In this document: positions 48,428 to 60,765 of the stretch, piece after piece | How positions within the stretch are numbered: the stretch's first letter is position 1 | Layout of the letters: each line of letters begins with the position of its first letter | Assembly: GCA_020809705.1 (NCBI GenBank) | Contig: CP085834.1 | Span: forward strand, 3,782,001 to 3,846,000 | Direction: 5' to 3' | Source of the DNA: Calonectria ilicicola | Taxonomy: Eukaryota > Ascomycota > Sordariomycetes > Hypocreales > Nectriaceae | DNA length: 64,000 nucleotides | Program-made: the position numbers and the translations under genes | The notes under the pieces: model-generated | What the model was told of the DNA's origin: nothing | The model's input: the letters and a program-made list of their open reading frames with translations, nothing else | The model's database searches: none

Positions 48428-49351
48428 TTCTGCTTTATTTCAATATTATTCACCAGAGACTTTTTTCGACTCGCAAGTTACAGAGCAGCCGCTCGGCCTC
48501 CTTTTATAGTGATAAGAAAAATGACGCAGGAGCTATGTCTCGCCACAGCCGGTTAATGAGAAGATACCCTGTACCTAGCAACATTTGCGCATATGCAATG
48601 CACTTACGACGCGAAAACTTAATACGAGCGCAAGGTAATCGTAAAGATTTAATAGGTGGAAAATTCTCAAGGCCAAATTTGATTTGTGCATACAATTGAT
48701 ACTATCTTTTCCTTGTACTATCGGCTACTCCTTGTTCTCAAATGTTCTGTTCAGGCAGCAGACGTCTGTTCCTGTACTTGGGCTACGCCTCCGACTTTAG
48801 AACATAGCCAAGCTGAATACAACACGTACTTACCTAGTTGGTTAATAGATTCCACCCTATTTTAAAAGGTAAAAAAGGCATATATTGTAACATTATCCCA
48901 ATATTCTTACGAATTCCTCTCAGAAGTCGGTTGCAAAACAAAAAGTTTCCCAGGTCTCCATCCTTGACCATGGGAGGACGCTATACCCTATTTGGTCACT
49001 ACCCGTTTACTCGAGTTCTTATCGGTGATATATATACTTTACACCAGCATCTCTTGGTGTACTTTTGCAGCTTTCGTCTCTCGCACCATGGTAGCTCCGG
49101 TTTTACTCCCTATGCATCTTTGACGTTCTTGATTTGTTCCCGAGACTGTGCTGCCGCCTGCACCGCCACACCAGTCTCTCGGCTAGGTGGCTGGTGTGGC
49201 CAACGTGAAGATGTGTGCAATCACGTGAGACCGTGAGCCTGTGACACCGTGACACTGGCAACAGTTGGGCTTGATTTTTTTTGTTATGATGTTCTGTTCA
49301 TTTCGTTTTGTTTTCCCCTTTCTCTCGAAATCCGTCATTCAACGAGTTAGG
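48428..49351. other. gap, 0.9 kb
   Basis: Divergent promoter region between the hydrolase and F-box genes. I see no supported gene. Confidence 0.45.
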
Positions 49352-51670
49352 ATGACAGAAAATCCAACCCCTACCGTCCCCGAAGCAGTCGAGCTTCTGT
49401 GCTTGACCTGCAAGGGTGATACTTCAGAGATGCCACAGTCCGACAAGACAAACCATGCAATTTCCAACCGGAGTCTCCTATTATCTCTGCCGCCCGAGAT
49501 TCTGACACTAATATCGGGCAATGTCAAGAGCTTGTCGACCCTGAGTAATCTGAGCCAAACTTGCAAGGCACTTTACTCTACAACAATGCCACAACTCTAT
49601 AGACGGCTTTACGTCAATGTTGAACTCTTCTGCTGAGCTCCAAGGCTGATCCGCACTATTGAGCCACTTTTGACCATTGAACAAAGCCAAGAGTTGAAGA
49701 AGGAACGCGGGTACGCTGGTCAAAAGCACAAATATCCTGCTGGCGTTGGCGAGCGCGGAAAGCCCTTTTGTGCATCATTAATTCGACGATTTGTTGTTGG
49801 TCGTGTACGTCCTTACGACACTGCCGGCTTTTACACTGACTACTCTGACGACACTGACGAAAATGATGACCCTGCCGACTCTGACGGTATGGGCGACACC
49901 GATGACTCTCTCGACACTGATGACCTTGCCAACTTTGACGATATTGGCGACGCCAACAATGGGGATGATGGTGACAGCTGTAACGATACCGACAGCTCTC
50001 ATGATAGCGACAGCTTTGATGATGACGACAGTTCTGATGATAGAGAAAACTCTAACGACACTGATGACCTGGTCGAAACTGATGATGACCCAGTCGAAAT
50101 CGATGACGACCCAGTCGAAACTGACGATGGTCCTGTCGACACTCATGACATTGTCGGCATTGACGGTATTGATGACCCTGCCGACTCTGGCCATGCTTGC
50201 GGCGCTGACGCCGCTTACAACTCTGACGATGCTGAAGACTTGGCCCAGTATCTTACTAAATATGTCGAAGCGGCCTTTAAAAACATGGAAAATTTGGAAA
50301 TGGTTCAGACTGAGTGGCTTACCAAGTAAAGAGCCAGCACAACACCTTTCTTGATCTGGATTGTTTCGCTAATAATTATCAATAGTTCCATTGCAAAGAG
50401 CCTTGCATCAATGCAAAACTTGAAAGGTCTACACCTGTTCGGGGTTATAGATGCGAGCATAGACGTTTCACCCTTGGCCGAAATCAAAAACCTCAAGTAC
50501 CTGTGGCTGCGAGAAACGGTAGCGAGACACCTTGCTCCTCCTGAACGGCTTAGGATCTTGCAAAAAATGGTTACAAATTCAATGTCCACGCTGGAATACA
50601 TGGCTATTTGGGCCAACAATTTGGACATGGAACGCCATTTGCTGGTTGATTGGGGAGAGACGCCTACTTTTCCGTGCTTGAGATCGCTTAGTTTGATGTG
50701 CTATCGTGTAGCACCAGGTGTCACTCAAGCCATAACAAGAGCTATCGACTTTACTAAACTCACGGAGCTCGAAATTCGCCGTTTTGGAGAAAGAGATGAC
50801 ACCCTATTTGACTACTTGACATCTTTGGCCCGTTCACCAGCATCCGAAACCACCGGCATGAAGTTGCGACGTTTGAGACTAGCGCTTGGCGATGATAGCT
50901 CTTCCGACCAAACTCTCGAACAGAGCATGGCGGTGTTCGAAGCCAAGTGCCAGTTCATCTCTTCCCTTGAAGCCTTGGAATTTTTAGAATTTCACAGTGC
51001 TGGACCAATTCAGTATTTGTGTGGGAGAATTCACTCTGGGCTATCGGATACGCTCCTACCAGCTATTGTTGGACACAGGAACTTGAAACACCTTGCAATA
51101 AGCTACTTTGGAGAAATGATCGGCATCCCTATTCCCTTTTTGTCAGCAAGAGATGTCCAGATGTTGCTTGGCGGATTACCTCAACTGAGAGTCCTTGATT
51201 TTGGTCCAGATGCAGACGAGATTGTAAGTCATAATAACGTGCTACCAATTTAATGATTAGCTTTATGATTTATAAGACCCACTTACTGATTTTTGTTTAT
51301 TCTCTAGGTCGAAATTAGTCGGATACTCGCTTCCGGCAACTTGTCTGAGATCATTTGTTATGGCGGAGGCATGCGGAGACAAGGGCTTCCCGAATGTGAC
51401 GAAGCTCTTAACTATACTCTATCAACCGTCCTTGACGCTTTTCTGAACCACTCTAAATCCCCTGAATTGCTTCAGTCGGTATCGGGGAAATTCATAGATT
51501 GGGATCTCGCGTGGGAATTCCATCCAAGCCTCTACCAAGACGAAGAAGAGGTGCAACAAATGGAGAGCGAGGATGGGAAACGAAAAGTCTGGTATAAGGT
51601 CAGTATGAAACCGAATAGGCTTCAATTTGATAGTTATTTCTCTTGGATGGATGAGGTAGCTGGTAACTGA
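49352..51670 (+). pseudogene. F-box protein with Asp-rich tract, one in-frame TGA
   Basis: The ATG at 49352 leads to an F-box (SLLLSLPPEILTLISGNVKS, residues ~40-60). Exons 49352-50325, 50386-51223 and 51308-51670 join in phase (GTAAAG and GTAAGT donors), giving 725 codons. A TGA at 49634-49636 interrupts exon 1 soon after the F-box; the same frame continues with credible residues (RLIRTIEPLLTIEQ). An Asp/Thr/Ser-rich tract (about residues 160-290) follows, then a leucine-rich substrate-like part (LKGLHLFGVID, LRSLSLMCY, LKHLAISYFGE). F-box proteins recruit targets to SCF ubiquitin ligases. Unless the TGA is read through or is a sequence error, the product is only the F-box end of about 94 residues. 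Confidence 0.7.
49830..50240 (+). repeat. Asp-rich coding minisatellite
   Basis: A GAC/GAT-dense tract with irregular repeats of about 12-30 nt (for example GACGACCCAGTCGAAACTGA). It encodes acidic repeats such as PVEIDDDPVETDDGPV. Long open frames in the other frames and strand are products of its low complexity. Confidence 0.8.
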
Positions 51671-53147
51671 TGTGAGTGTTTGAATCATGTTTCTACTTTG
51701 GTACAGGTATCAAGATTGGGTATTTCCTGTAGTCCAGAAATTAGGTCTTCATTGAATGGGAAAGCTGAGGTTCAATGCAGTCACAATATGTGTTAATTCT
51801 ACGTAATTATGCCATCTCTCCGGGTTTCATTAAACTTCTGTACAGATGCACCGATGACCCCTTGGAACTAAACCACGACCTGGCCTATATTTGCAGATCA
51901 TGTGGTGAAAAATTGCGTATTTGACGCATAACGATTAAACCACAATAAATTGAGGGCATGTGTGAGCGACTGCTGTTACGGAATCATGTTTCATAAACAA
52001 TCCTACCATTTGGCGGGGTTGGCGCTTGCTACACGAATGAGGAAACCTGGCCTGTAACAGATACCTGCCCATGCTGCGATATCAAAGTCCCAGTAAATAG
52101 ACTGGCTCACCCTAGCCATGTATTATTTGGCCTGGGTTCGTTCAGTATTGGCAGCTTCTATTTTTATGTTCCGCCATGGTTTCTAGTCATCCGCTAGACC
52201 GGGATCAGTGGCAAGTTGTCGAATGGTAAGAAATACAACCATCATCCCAAAAATCGCGACTGATCGGGAATGTGGTACAAGCTGCACGCGCTATGGTCAT
52301 TCCCCGCGAACAGGGAGGGTTCACGTAGATCCCTGTCTGTCACAATGACCCACGTCGCAGGATCGAAGGGGGGGGTGATGTTCGTGGCCACATGCTCCCC
52401 AATGAATTGACAATCAAGACTATTGAATGGTCGATTGCGCAAGGAATTTCTGTCTTGAAAGAGGCTGCCCAATTGATGCTAGCTTTAGTGTTCTCTGTCA
52501 GAACTTTGTGTGAGAGTGAGCGAACGACAGTGAGAGCGGGTGTGGGGTTGTTTCGGGGATTGCCTGAGCTACTCGGCCGATATCACGCGATAACAAAAGT
52601 TCCACCAGTTGATAGATAGAGCCCAAAGTGGCCGGTTGATAAGAGATCGGCAAACTATGCCGTCTGGGCTTTTTGGTGTACAGGCTGGCTGGAACTCCTC
52701 GCAATTGCCCCTTTCATTCCCCTGCCATCGTCGCTGAGCGGCTTCTCAGCTTGAAGCCATTGGTGTTGATGGGATTGACCAATATAATAAGCTGTCGCGC
52801 ACCCTCCAACGTAGAGCGGAATGCCGAATATCCGCATTTATCCGAGTCCTTTTGTCACGTCGCTTGACGATGCACAGACCCTGCTGTTGGTTGGGCGATT
52901 TTGGAATCCTCCACTTCAACTGGCACTCAAACTATATACCCGGGCCTGAGATAAGTTTACCCCGGCCAATTGGCCCAATGGTCGTCTTTCAAAGGTGCCC
53001 TGGGCCTGGATACGCGGCCAGCGGTTCCAATTGACTTCTTTGATAAGAACCAGCCTTGATTAAGTTGTAGCAATAAATGCATGCTGCCGTCAGGCCAAGC
53101 ACTGCCTCGCATGCGGCAGACGTGCTCCGGGCATAGACGATTCGACA
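51671..53147. other. intergenic region, 1.5 kb
   Basis: 3' flank of the F-box gene and promoter of the OPT transporter. The short open frames are unsupported. Confidence 0.45.
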
Positions 53148-55696
53148 ATGGATGAAAAAAAGCCCCCCGTTCTGGCGGCTGCAGACGCAGTTGTTGGGAA
53201 TACCGATAAGGGCACGGAACAGTCGCTTTCAAGCCCCAAGAACGGTCACAACCTTAGCGATCAAGATGTCGAAACAGGTGATGGCCATCTTGTGGACCTA
53301 GAAATCGATTTCGACCGCGTGCTTTTCAAGGAATCCGAAGAGGGCGATTACGATGCCGACACGAGCCCGTTCCCAGCTGTTCGAGCTGTGGTTCCCGAGA
53401 CAGACGATGCCGATATGCCAGTCAACACGCTGCGTGCGTGGCTGTTGGGAATCGTAAGTTATTTTTAAGCGTTGGTTGGTGCGGAACGAATTAATTGATG
53501 ATCCTATAGGTGTTTGTGTTTCTTGGCTCTGGGGTAAACCAATTCTTTTCTCTCCGATACCCCGGAGTTCGCATCGTATCCCTGGTCGCCGAGCTCTTGG
53601 CTTTCCCTCTTGGCGTCATCATTGCCAAGATATTGCCTATTAGTCGCTGGAACCCTGATCGCCACTTCAACATCAAGGAACATGCTTTGGTTACAATTAT
53701 GGCCAATGTGTCGTTTGGGTTCGGGTCAGCCGATGCAACAAACATTATCCAGGCTGCCAAGCTGTATGGCTTCCATATCCCCACTGGGTTGTCTGTCATG
53801 GTTGTTATTTGCTGTCAATTGAGCGGATACGCCATTGCTGGTCTTGCTAGTCGATGGCTTGTCCAACCAGCGTCCATGATTTGGCCTGGTGTCCTGAGCA
53901 ATGTTGCCCTGTTGAGTTCCCTTCACTCGAGAGCCAACGCGATTGCAGATGGATGGCGGATTACACGCATCAAATTCTTCATGGTAGTTGGCACGGCTAG
54001 CTTTGTTTGGTACTGGTTCCCCGGTCTGATTTTCACCGGACTGAGCTATTTTTCGTGGATCTGCTGGATTGCGCCAAAGAACTTGGTTGTCAATCAGGTA
54101 TTTGGCATGGTGACTGGTCTTGGCCTGTTCCCTCTGACGTTTGATTGGTCCATGGTTGCATACAACACCAACCCTCTTCTGAGCCCGCATTGGGCGGCCG
54201 CAAATGTCTTTGTTGGATTTGCCGTGTTTTTCTGGATCGTCACCCCTGCAATCTACTACACCAACACCTGGTTTACAGCTTATATGCCTCTGTGTACTGC
54301 AGATGTTTATGACCGATATGGTGAGCTGTACGACGTCTCCAAGGTTTTGACGGGAGAGACATTTGATCAGGAAAAATATGCCTCCTACTCGCCTCCTTAT
54401 CTGCCCGCAACTTTTGCTTTTGTCTATGGATTGTCATTCGCTTCCATTACAAGGTATGTGGTTCCTATCTGCATTGATGCAGGGTCTCATTCATCTTAGT
54501 GTCCTGTCCCACGTGTACTTTTTCCACTGGGACGAGCTCAAGCATGCGCTTCGTGGCTCCCTTAAGCTTGATATTCACGCTAGACTCATGGCAAAATATT
54601 CCAAAGTGTCTGTTTGGTGGTGGCTTGTCGTTTTGCTTGCTGTGCTTGGAATGAGTTTCGGCATGACCCAAGGCTACGATACTGGTCTTCCTTGGTATGG
54701 CGTTATATTGGCATTTGTGATCCCAGCCATTTACATGGTACCCTGCGGCATGATTCAGGGTGTTACAAATGTTGACGCCAACCAGTTGAATGTGCTTTCC
54801 GAGTTTATTGGAGGTTACATGTTCCAGGGCCGACCCATCGCAAATATGCTGTTCAAGATTCTGTCAACTGATGTTGTGGGCCAAGGTCTTTACTTTGCTT
54901 CTGATATGAAGCTGGGCCACTACTTAAAGATTCCTCCCTGCACCATGTTTTTTGCTCAGGGTCTGGCTACTGTGCTTGGAGCTTTGACTCAGACTGGCGT
55001 GACTCAGTGGATGCTTGGACACGTTAATGACATTTGCTCCGAAGATCAGGCAAATGGATTTTCTTGTCCCAATGGACGAACAGTGTTTTCCTCATCAGTG
55101 GTAAGTCTATTTTATCTGGCTGTTGTAAAGTAGTCTTGCTTATCATTTTAGATCTGGGGTCTTGTTGGTCCGGCTCGACTCTACTCTGTCGGTGCCATTT
55201 ACAGTGGTCTTTTGCACTTCTTTTGGCTTGGGCTGATCTTGCCCCCCATCACGTATTTTATTTGGAAAAAGACTGGAAACGACTTTATCAAAAACATCAA
55301 CTGGCCACTCATCTTCGTCGGAACTTACAACGTGCCTCCCGCGACTGGAATTAATTACAGCAGTTGGTATATTGTCAATCTTGTCTTTAACAAGATTCTC
55401 TACCGAAGATTCTATGCCTGGTGGACAAAGTACAATTATGTGCTGGCAGCTGCCCTCGATACCGGTCTGGCTATCAGTGGTATTGTTATCTTCTTTGCCG
55501 TCACATACGGGCCAAACGTGCAATTCCCAGATTGGTGGGGAAACACAGTGTAAGTGGCAATGATTTATCCCAGAATACGCAGGTAACTAACTGGAGGGTA
55601 TCTAGGTGGCAGAATACTGCCGATGGTCTAGGGCTTCCATGGAAGAGCATGCCAGATATTGGATATTTTGGCCCTGCCAATGGAACGTGGTCTTGA
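53148..55696 (+). CDS. OPT-family oligopeptide transporter, 779 aa
   Basis: Exons 53148-53453, 53510-54453, 54500-55100, 55152-55549 and 55606-55696 join in phase to give 780 codons. A charged cytosolic N-terminus (about 95 residues) precedes about 14 membrane segments. Family motifs are clear: SLRYPGVRIVSLVAELLAFPLG, NPDRHFNIKEHALVTIMANVSFG, and VNQVFGMVTGLG. OPT proteins carry tetra- and pentapeptides, glutathione or metal chelates with protons across the plasma membrane. Typical length for the family. The adjacent ABC transporter is convergent; nothing shows co-regulation. Small introns (46-57 nt) are typical of the window. Confidence 0.96.
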
Positions 55697-55881
55697 TTCG
55701 TGGATCTGCTGTGCGATGGGCGAATGGATCGAAGCTGGGTTTCGTCGATATCTGTTCATAGTGTACATAGTCAATGACGACACGTATCAATCCAAGGCGT
55801 CTCGGTTATTTGATCTAAAATTTCCACACCTTCATGTGAATATGGGAATCCATGATTCGATTTAATCTCTACGAGCTTATT

Positions 55882-58800
55882 TTACTTGCCCCCAGCTCTC
55901 ACCAATTCTCCAAACCTGGTATCCTCTCGGTCCGCTAACGCCCTCGGGTTTCCAACCTCAACAATCTCTCCAGTGTCCATGACCACGACCCTATCAAAAT
56001 CCATAATCATGTCCAGCCGATGACTAACCGCAACCACCGTATAGTTTCTGAATTCAGCCTTGATGATCTGCTGCATAACACGTTCAGTTTCGTGGTCTAC
56101 ACTAGAGCTTACTTCATCGAGCAACAGTACGCCGCCTTCGGAGCCGCCACCTCCTGCACCCAAGCTTCGCGCTCGGAAACGTCGTCTTAAAAGGGCGCGT
56201 CCAAGAGACATGAGCTGTCGCTGTCCTGCGCTAAGAGTTCCAGCGTTCATGCCGGCATCCAAGCCGCCTCGCTCCTGGACGAACGGCCACAGGCCCACAG
56301 CCGTGAGAACAGATTCACATTCTTCAAGCGTAGAGACTCCGAAAGGATCTAGATTGGCTTGGAAGGTGGATCCGTCAGGTAAAAAGACAGCTTCTTGGGG
56401 TACTGAAATTATGCGCTCTCGCAAGCTAGGTCGGTCTACCCGTTGTAGGAGCGTTCCATCGATTCCAGCATTTGCCGCAGTCTCTGGGAGGGGCTCAAGA
56501 AGCTTTAGTAGTAGAGCAATAAGGCTAGACTTTCCACTTCCAGTACGGCCACAAATAGCAACTTTTTCGCCAGAGGCTATCGCAAGGTCAATATTACGCA
56601 GGGCCAATTTTGGCGAGCCGTCGGTCTGTTCTTCTATGCTGGGAAAGTTGTTAGCTTGTTTTGATCTGATACATTTGCAACGTCATTTTGTCTTACTTGT
56701 AGCTGGCAGATATACCCTTGAACTCTATCGCACCGTTCGGGGGCCACTGCTCTGCAGGAACGATATCTTCTTCCTCCTTATCTTCTGGTTTCACACCATC
56801 GGTAAAAGCTCGAAGCCTGGCCACTGCACCAAGAGATGTTTCTAAACGGGTGTAGAATATCACGATGCCTGAAATGCTATCCCCAAAGCTCATTAGGGTG
56901 ACCAAAGATGCACCCGCAAAGCCGGAATTGGTGTGAAGTCGAACAGCAAGTGTAGTCATAATTGCTGCCATGGCCATGACCATGAGATCGAGAACTATGT
57001 TTAACCACTGTTGAATCATAAGTAAAAGATAGGCGGGCCGTTGGCAGGTATTAATCAGGCCGGCGTTCTTTTGAACATCATCGGGTATAAAGCCTGTGCG
57101 ATTTTGGAGTTAGCGCCGGTCACTGTGTATCCTATAGAACCGAAATTCGGTGCCTTGACAAGGGTGAATTATTTTGAGTAAAGTAATGCCACTCACCGAA
57201 AGCTCTCAACGTGGTTATCCCCTTTAGAGTATCAAGAAAATGTGTGCTGAGGGGATCCGTGTTAGTCTGAAACTCACGGATAATGTTAGGTTCAGGCAGT
57301 CATTGGGGGTAGACTTACTAGAGTGGACTTTTCGTTTCAAGATCCATCAGTCTAAGCTGTCTAGAGGTTCTCAAGTAGAACATTTGTACAATATACAGCA
57401 AACCGCCGAGGAACGGATAGCTTATGGCTATATAGGGGGATGAAGTAAGCATAACAGCCATTTGTCCGATGGCTTGGAATATCTGCACGTTGTGTTAAAT
57501 GTGCACATGGATCCAGATTAGTTCGTACGTACGGAAAATAACGTGTTCAGAAGACAGTTAGGTAGCTCGGTATCTATGAGATTCAGATCCTGGGAGAATA
57601 AATTTGTGACAATTCCTGTATCGGTCGCAGTAAAAAACCGCAATGGTGCCCGAATCAGCGTTTGTAGAGCATCTTCATGCAGATTGGCGCCCGCTTTCTT
57701 CATACAGACGATGAATACTATGACGGCGAGCAAAAATAGCGATATCATGGAACACACTTGCAACAAAGCATATATTCCAGAGTAGTAGTGGAAGGAGTGT
57801 GTGGGATGATCTGAGTTGATATCAGCGGACCAATATGTGAGCCCTAAAGTAAAAGTTAGTTGATATTTTCGGTGATGGATTATGTCATGATTGATTCAAT
57901 TTGTAAGTGAGGTGGTGTGTAAAAATAAGACAGACTTACAAACCGTAGAAAAGTTTGTGAAAAAGCCCCATCCAGCGGAAAAAAGAAGGCAGGATGCTGC
58001 AGCAAGTGGCCCTATGCTCTTGAAATAGTGTTTATATACCGTTTTGTCGCCAACTTTCCGTGACTCATCTGAATCCGATTCAGCAGACGAAATGGTCGTT
58101 ATCGTTGGATGGAGATGGCTTGGCTCTGCGTCCGAAAGGCTCTTCCTTGATGCGGCTTTTTCCGACGAGGTGTCACTACTGGAAGATGCCTTTATGCCCA
58201 GGCTCTGTACATATCCTGGGCATGCCATGAGCTCTTCAAAGGTGCCTTGTTCCTCAACTGTGCCATCTCTGAGCTCAATGATGTAATCTGCTGCAGGAAG
58301 GTGCATGGTGCTGTGTGTGCACAGGACGACAGTAGATTTTCTTTGTCTGAGAAGTCCATCTGGTCCAAACACCTGGCGGAAGACCTGATCTTCGGTATCT
58401 GCATCCAGGCCACTGAAGATATCATCCAAGATGAGCAAGTCGGATTCCAAGTACAAGGCCCTCGCTAGAGAAACACGTTGCTTCTGCCCCCCAGACAATG
58501 TAATTCCGTCGGATCCAATGTTGGTCCTGTCCCCTTGTGGGAGCGTGTCCAGGTCATATCTCAGAGCTGTAGCATCGATTACCTTGACATATCTTTCGTG
58601 ATTGAATGTAGAAAATCCGATGATGTTGTCTCTGATCGTCCCGTTTGAAAGAAATGCTGTTTGATCGCAATATCCAACGTGAGGGAACCTATTACTCAAT
58701 ACCACGGTACCCTCACTAAAAGGAACCTCGCCAAGTAATGCTTTACAAAAGGTTGACTTGCCAGATCCAACTGGACCGATGACGATCGTGAGTGAAGATT

Positions 58801-60765
58801 TGGATATTTGAGTATTTATTGTTTGTAGGACATATTTAGCTGATGCCCAGCCAAAGCTTGCATTCTTGACCACAATTGGAGGCTCTGAGTCTGGATTTGA
58901 GCCAAGTGAAGTTAAAGTATCTGTCGGGGACTTTTCTGAGCTGCGTCTTACATTAGTAAGAACTTGGCGAAAATCATTGCGGGTTTCGTTTTCCAAGAAG
59001 ACTTGAATTCTGCCCAGGCAAGCCAATGCAGCGAGCAAATGTGGAACATTCTGGAAAAGTTGTGAGAGAGGATTTGTCAAAAGCAAGAGATAGGATAGAC
59101 TTGTGTATATCGTGGAGGCATCTAGAGTTCGTTGAGCAAAAGCAAAGGTCAAGGGCGGACCAATCAACATCGGTAGGAAACCGAATACAGCTGCAATAAT
59201 GATGACCTGCCGGAATCGAGCGCCCAAAGAAAGCTCCTCCACACGAAGCTTCTGCAGAAAGTCTCTAATAGCAACGGTGAGGCCAGATATTTTCAGATTC
59301 TTCATGCTGGAGATGACTGTAGCTGTCAGACCAACACGTTTCTGAACACCGGCCATCCAAGCCCTTTGAGAGTCACCAGCAAACCTCATCAGTATACCCA
59401 AACCGACGGAGCAGAAAAATACGATGCCTATCGGCACCACAAACACCAAGCCAAGCTGGTTGTATAGCATCCAACAAGCTAGAGCGACTTGGAGAATGCT
59501 CGCCCAGACATCGTGTATGCTCCGGAGGCCCATGTCAATTCGCTCTATATCGGTACTCATCAAAGTCACTGCAGAATTGGTATCGGCAGTCTCGCTCCCT
59601 ACTTGGGTAGCTTTGATGAAGATTTCGGTGATCAATATAGACTTTGTCATTGTGCGCATCCGGTGGTGAAAGTACCTGCTTTGAATTAGTATGAATGTTC
59701 GCTTGTAATTTTCTTTTTCATCAGATTACTGTACCAGCACAACGCCATGGATACTGCCATTCCTCCATAGATAAGTACGCTGGCTCCAATGAAGCCGTAT
59801 CCGACATCAGAATCAACTTTGGGTTTCGCGAGATGATCCAAGAGTTTTTGGATGAAGAATGGTTGGCAAAATGTAAAACCAAGAAGTGCGGCACGTGGAG
59901 GTATAGGAAGCAGGAGAGGGACCGTGAGCGTTCGTATTAACGCCTTTATCAGACCATATTTGTCGCCCTTCAATTTGGAGTATTCCATATTTCTGGAGAA
60001 CCGGTCGTGCAGCAATTTACCATCCAGAGTGCTGTCAAGCGCGTAAAGGTCTTTCATTGTCAACACCTTTTTGTAGCCCTGCAAGAAAATTTTATTGAGC
60101 CAAAAGAAGACACCGAGGGAGAAGATGCCACTCGTTTCTTCTGGGCTGTGCTCCTTGTCATCCCAGCCGACCCATTTTGACTTTTGTTGCGCTTCCAACA
60201 AGAGTATTCCAACTTTTACTGCAATTGCAGCGCTAAAGATAGAACTGTAACTGAGCTCAGGTTTGCCATCCGAAGATAAAAATAGAGTTCTTGCTTGGGC
60301 TGCATCCAGGAGCAGAGTTAAGAATAAGTAGCTATTTAGTAACATTGATGGTCTTGGGCTCTTTTGATGGTCAAAGAAACTCAGCAACACCATCAAGATG
60401 GCAGATAATAGCTTGAGGACTGAAGCAGCGATAAATACACTGGTTGTATGAAAGGAACCGACCGCAACTAGGATTAGAAGCGACAGTTCAAGCCCCGCAT
60501 ACACTGTGATGGAGCACTACATGAAGTTAATATGGGTTTGACAGTGTGCATTGGTGCAGAAAGAAAGTACCAATTTGACGAGTTGAAAGACCGGAGCATC
60601 CACCATGGTGGGCTTCCGTGCCTGTGAAATGGCGCGCCATAATGATGTGACAATAAAGAACACAGACGGGATGATTGAGAAAGACACTTGTTCAAACTGG
60701 ATGTTGAAGTCAAAGCCTTCTTGGTTCAGTTGAAACAAATTATTGTCTCCGGTGGAGAACGGCAT
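55882..60765 (-). CDS. ABCC (MRP-type) ABC transporter, 1463 aa
   Basis: Exons 60765-60571, 60516-59735, 59675-57940, 57843-57533, 57482-57319, 57246-57197, 57093-56697 and 56638-55882 join in phase at all seven GT-AG introns, giving 1464 codons with stop. The order is an N-terminal membrane domain, first core membrane domain, NBD1 (Walker A GPVGSGKS near residue 626, signature LSGGQKQR), second membrane domain, NBD2 (Walker A GRTGSGKS near 1242, signature LSAGQRQ, Walker B LLLDE). NBD1 has Asp where the catalytic Glu is usual (LLILDD), the known MRP asymmetry. NBD2 holds a Gly-rich insert between signature and Walker B (residues GAGGGGSEGG). Such pumps export glutathione conjugates, toxins or metabolites from vacuole or plasma membrane. 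The substrate is unknown. Confidence 0.95.

Noticed and set aside
49778..50354. Long open frames in other frames and on the minus strand over the Asp-rich tract
   Set aside because: They are made of Thr/Leu/Met or Val/Ile runs from the low-complexity GAC/GAT repeat, and the plus-strand F-box gene explains the region.
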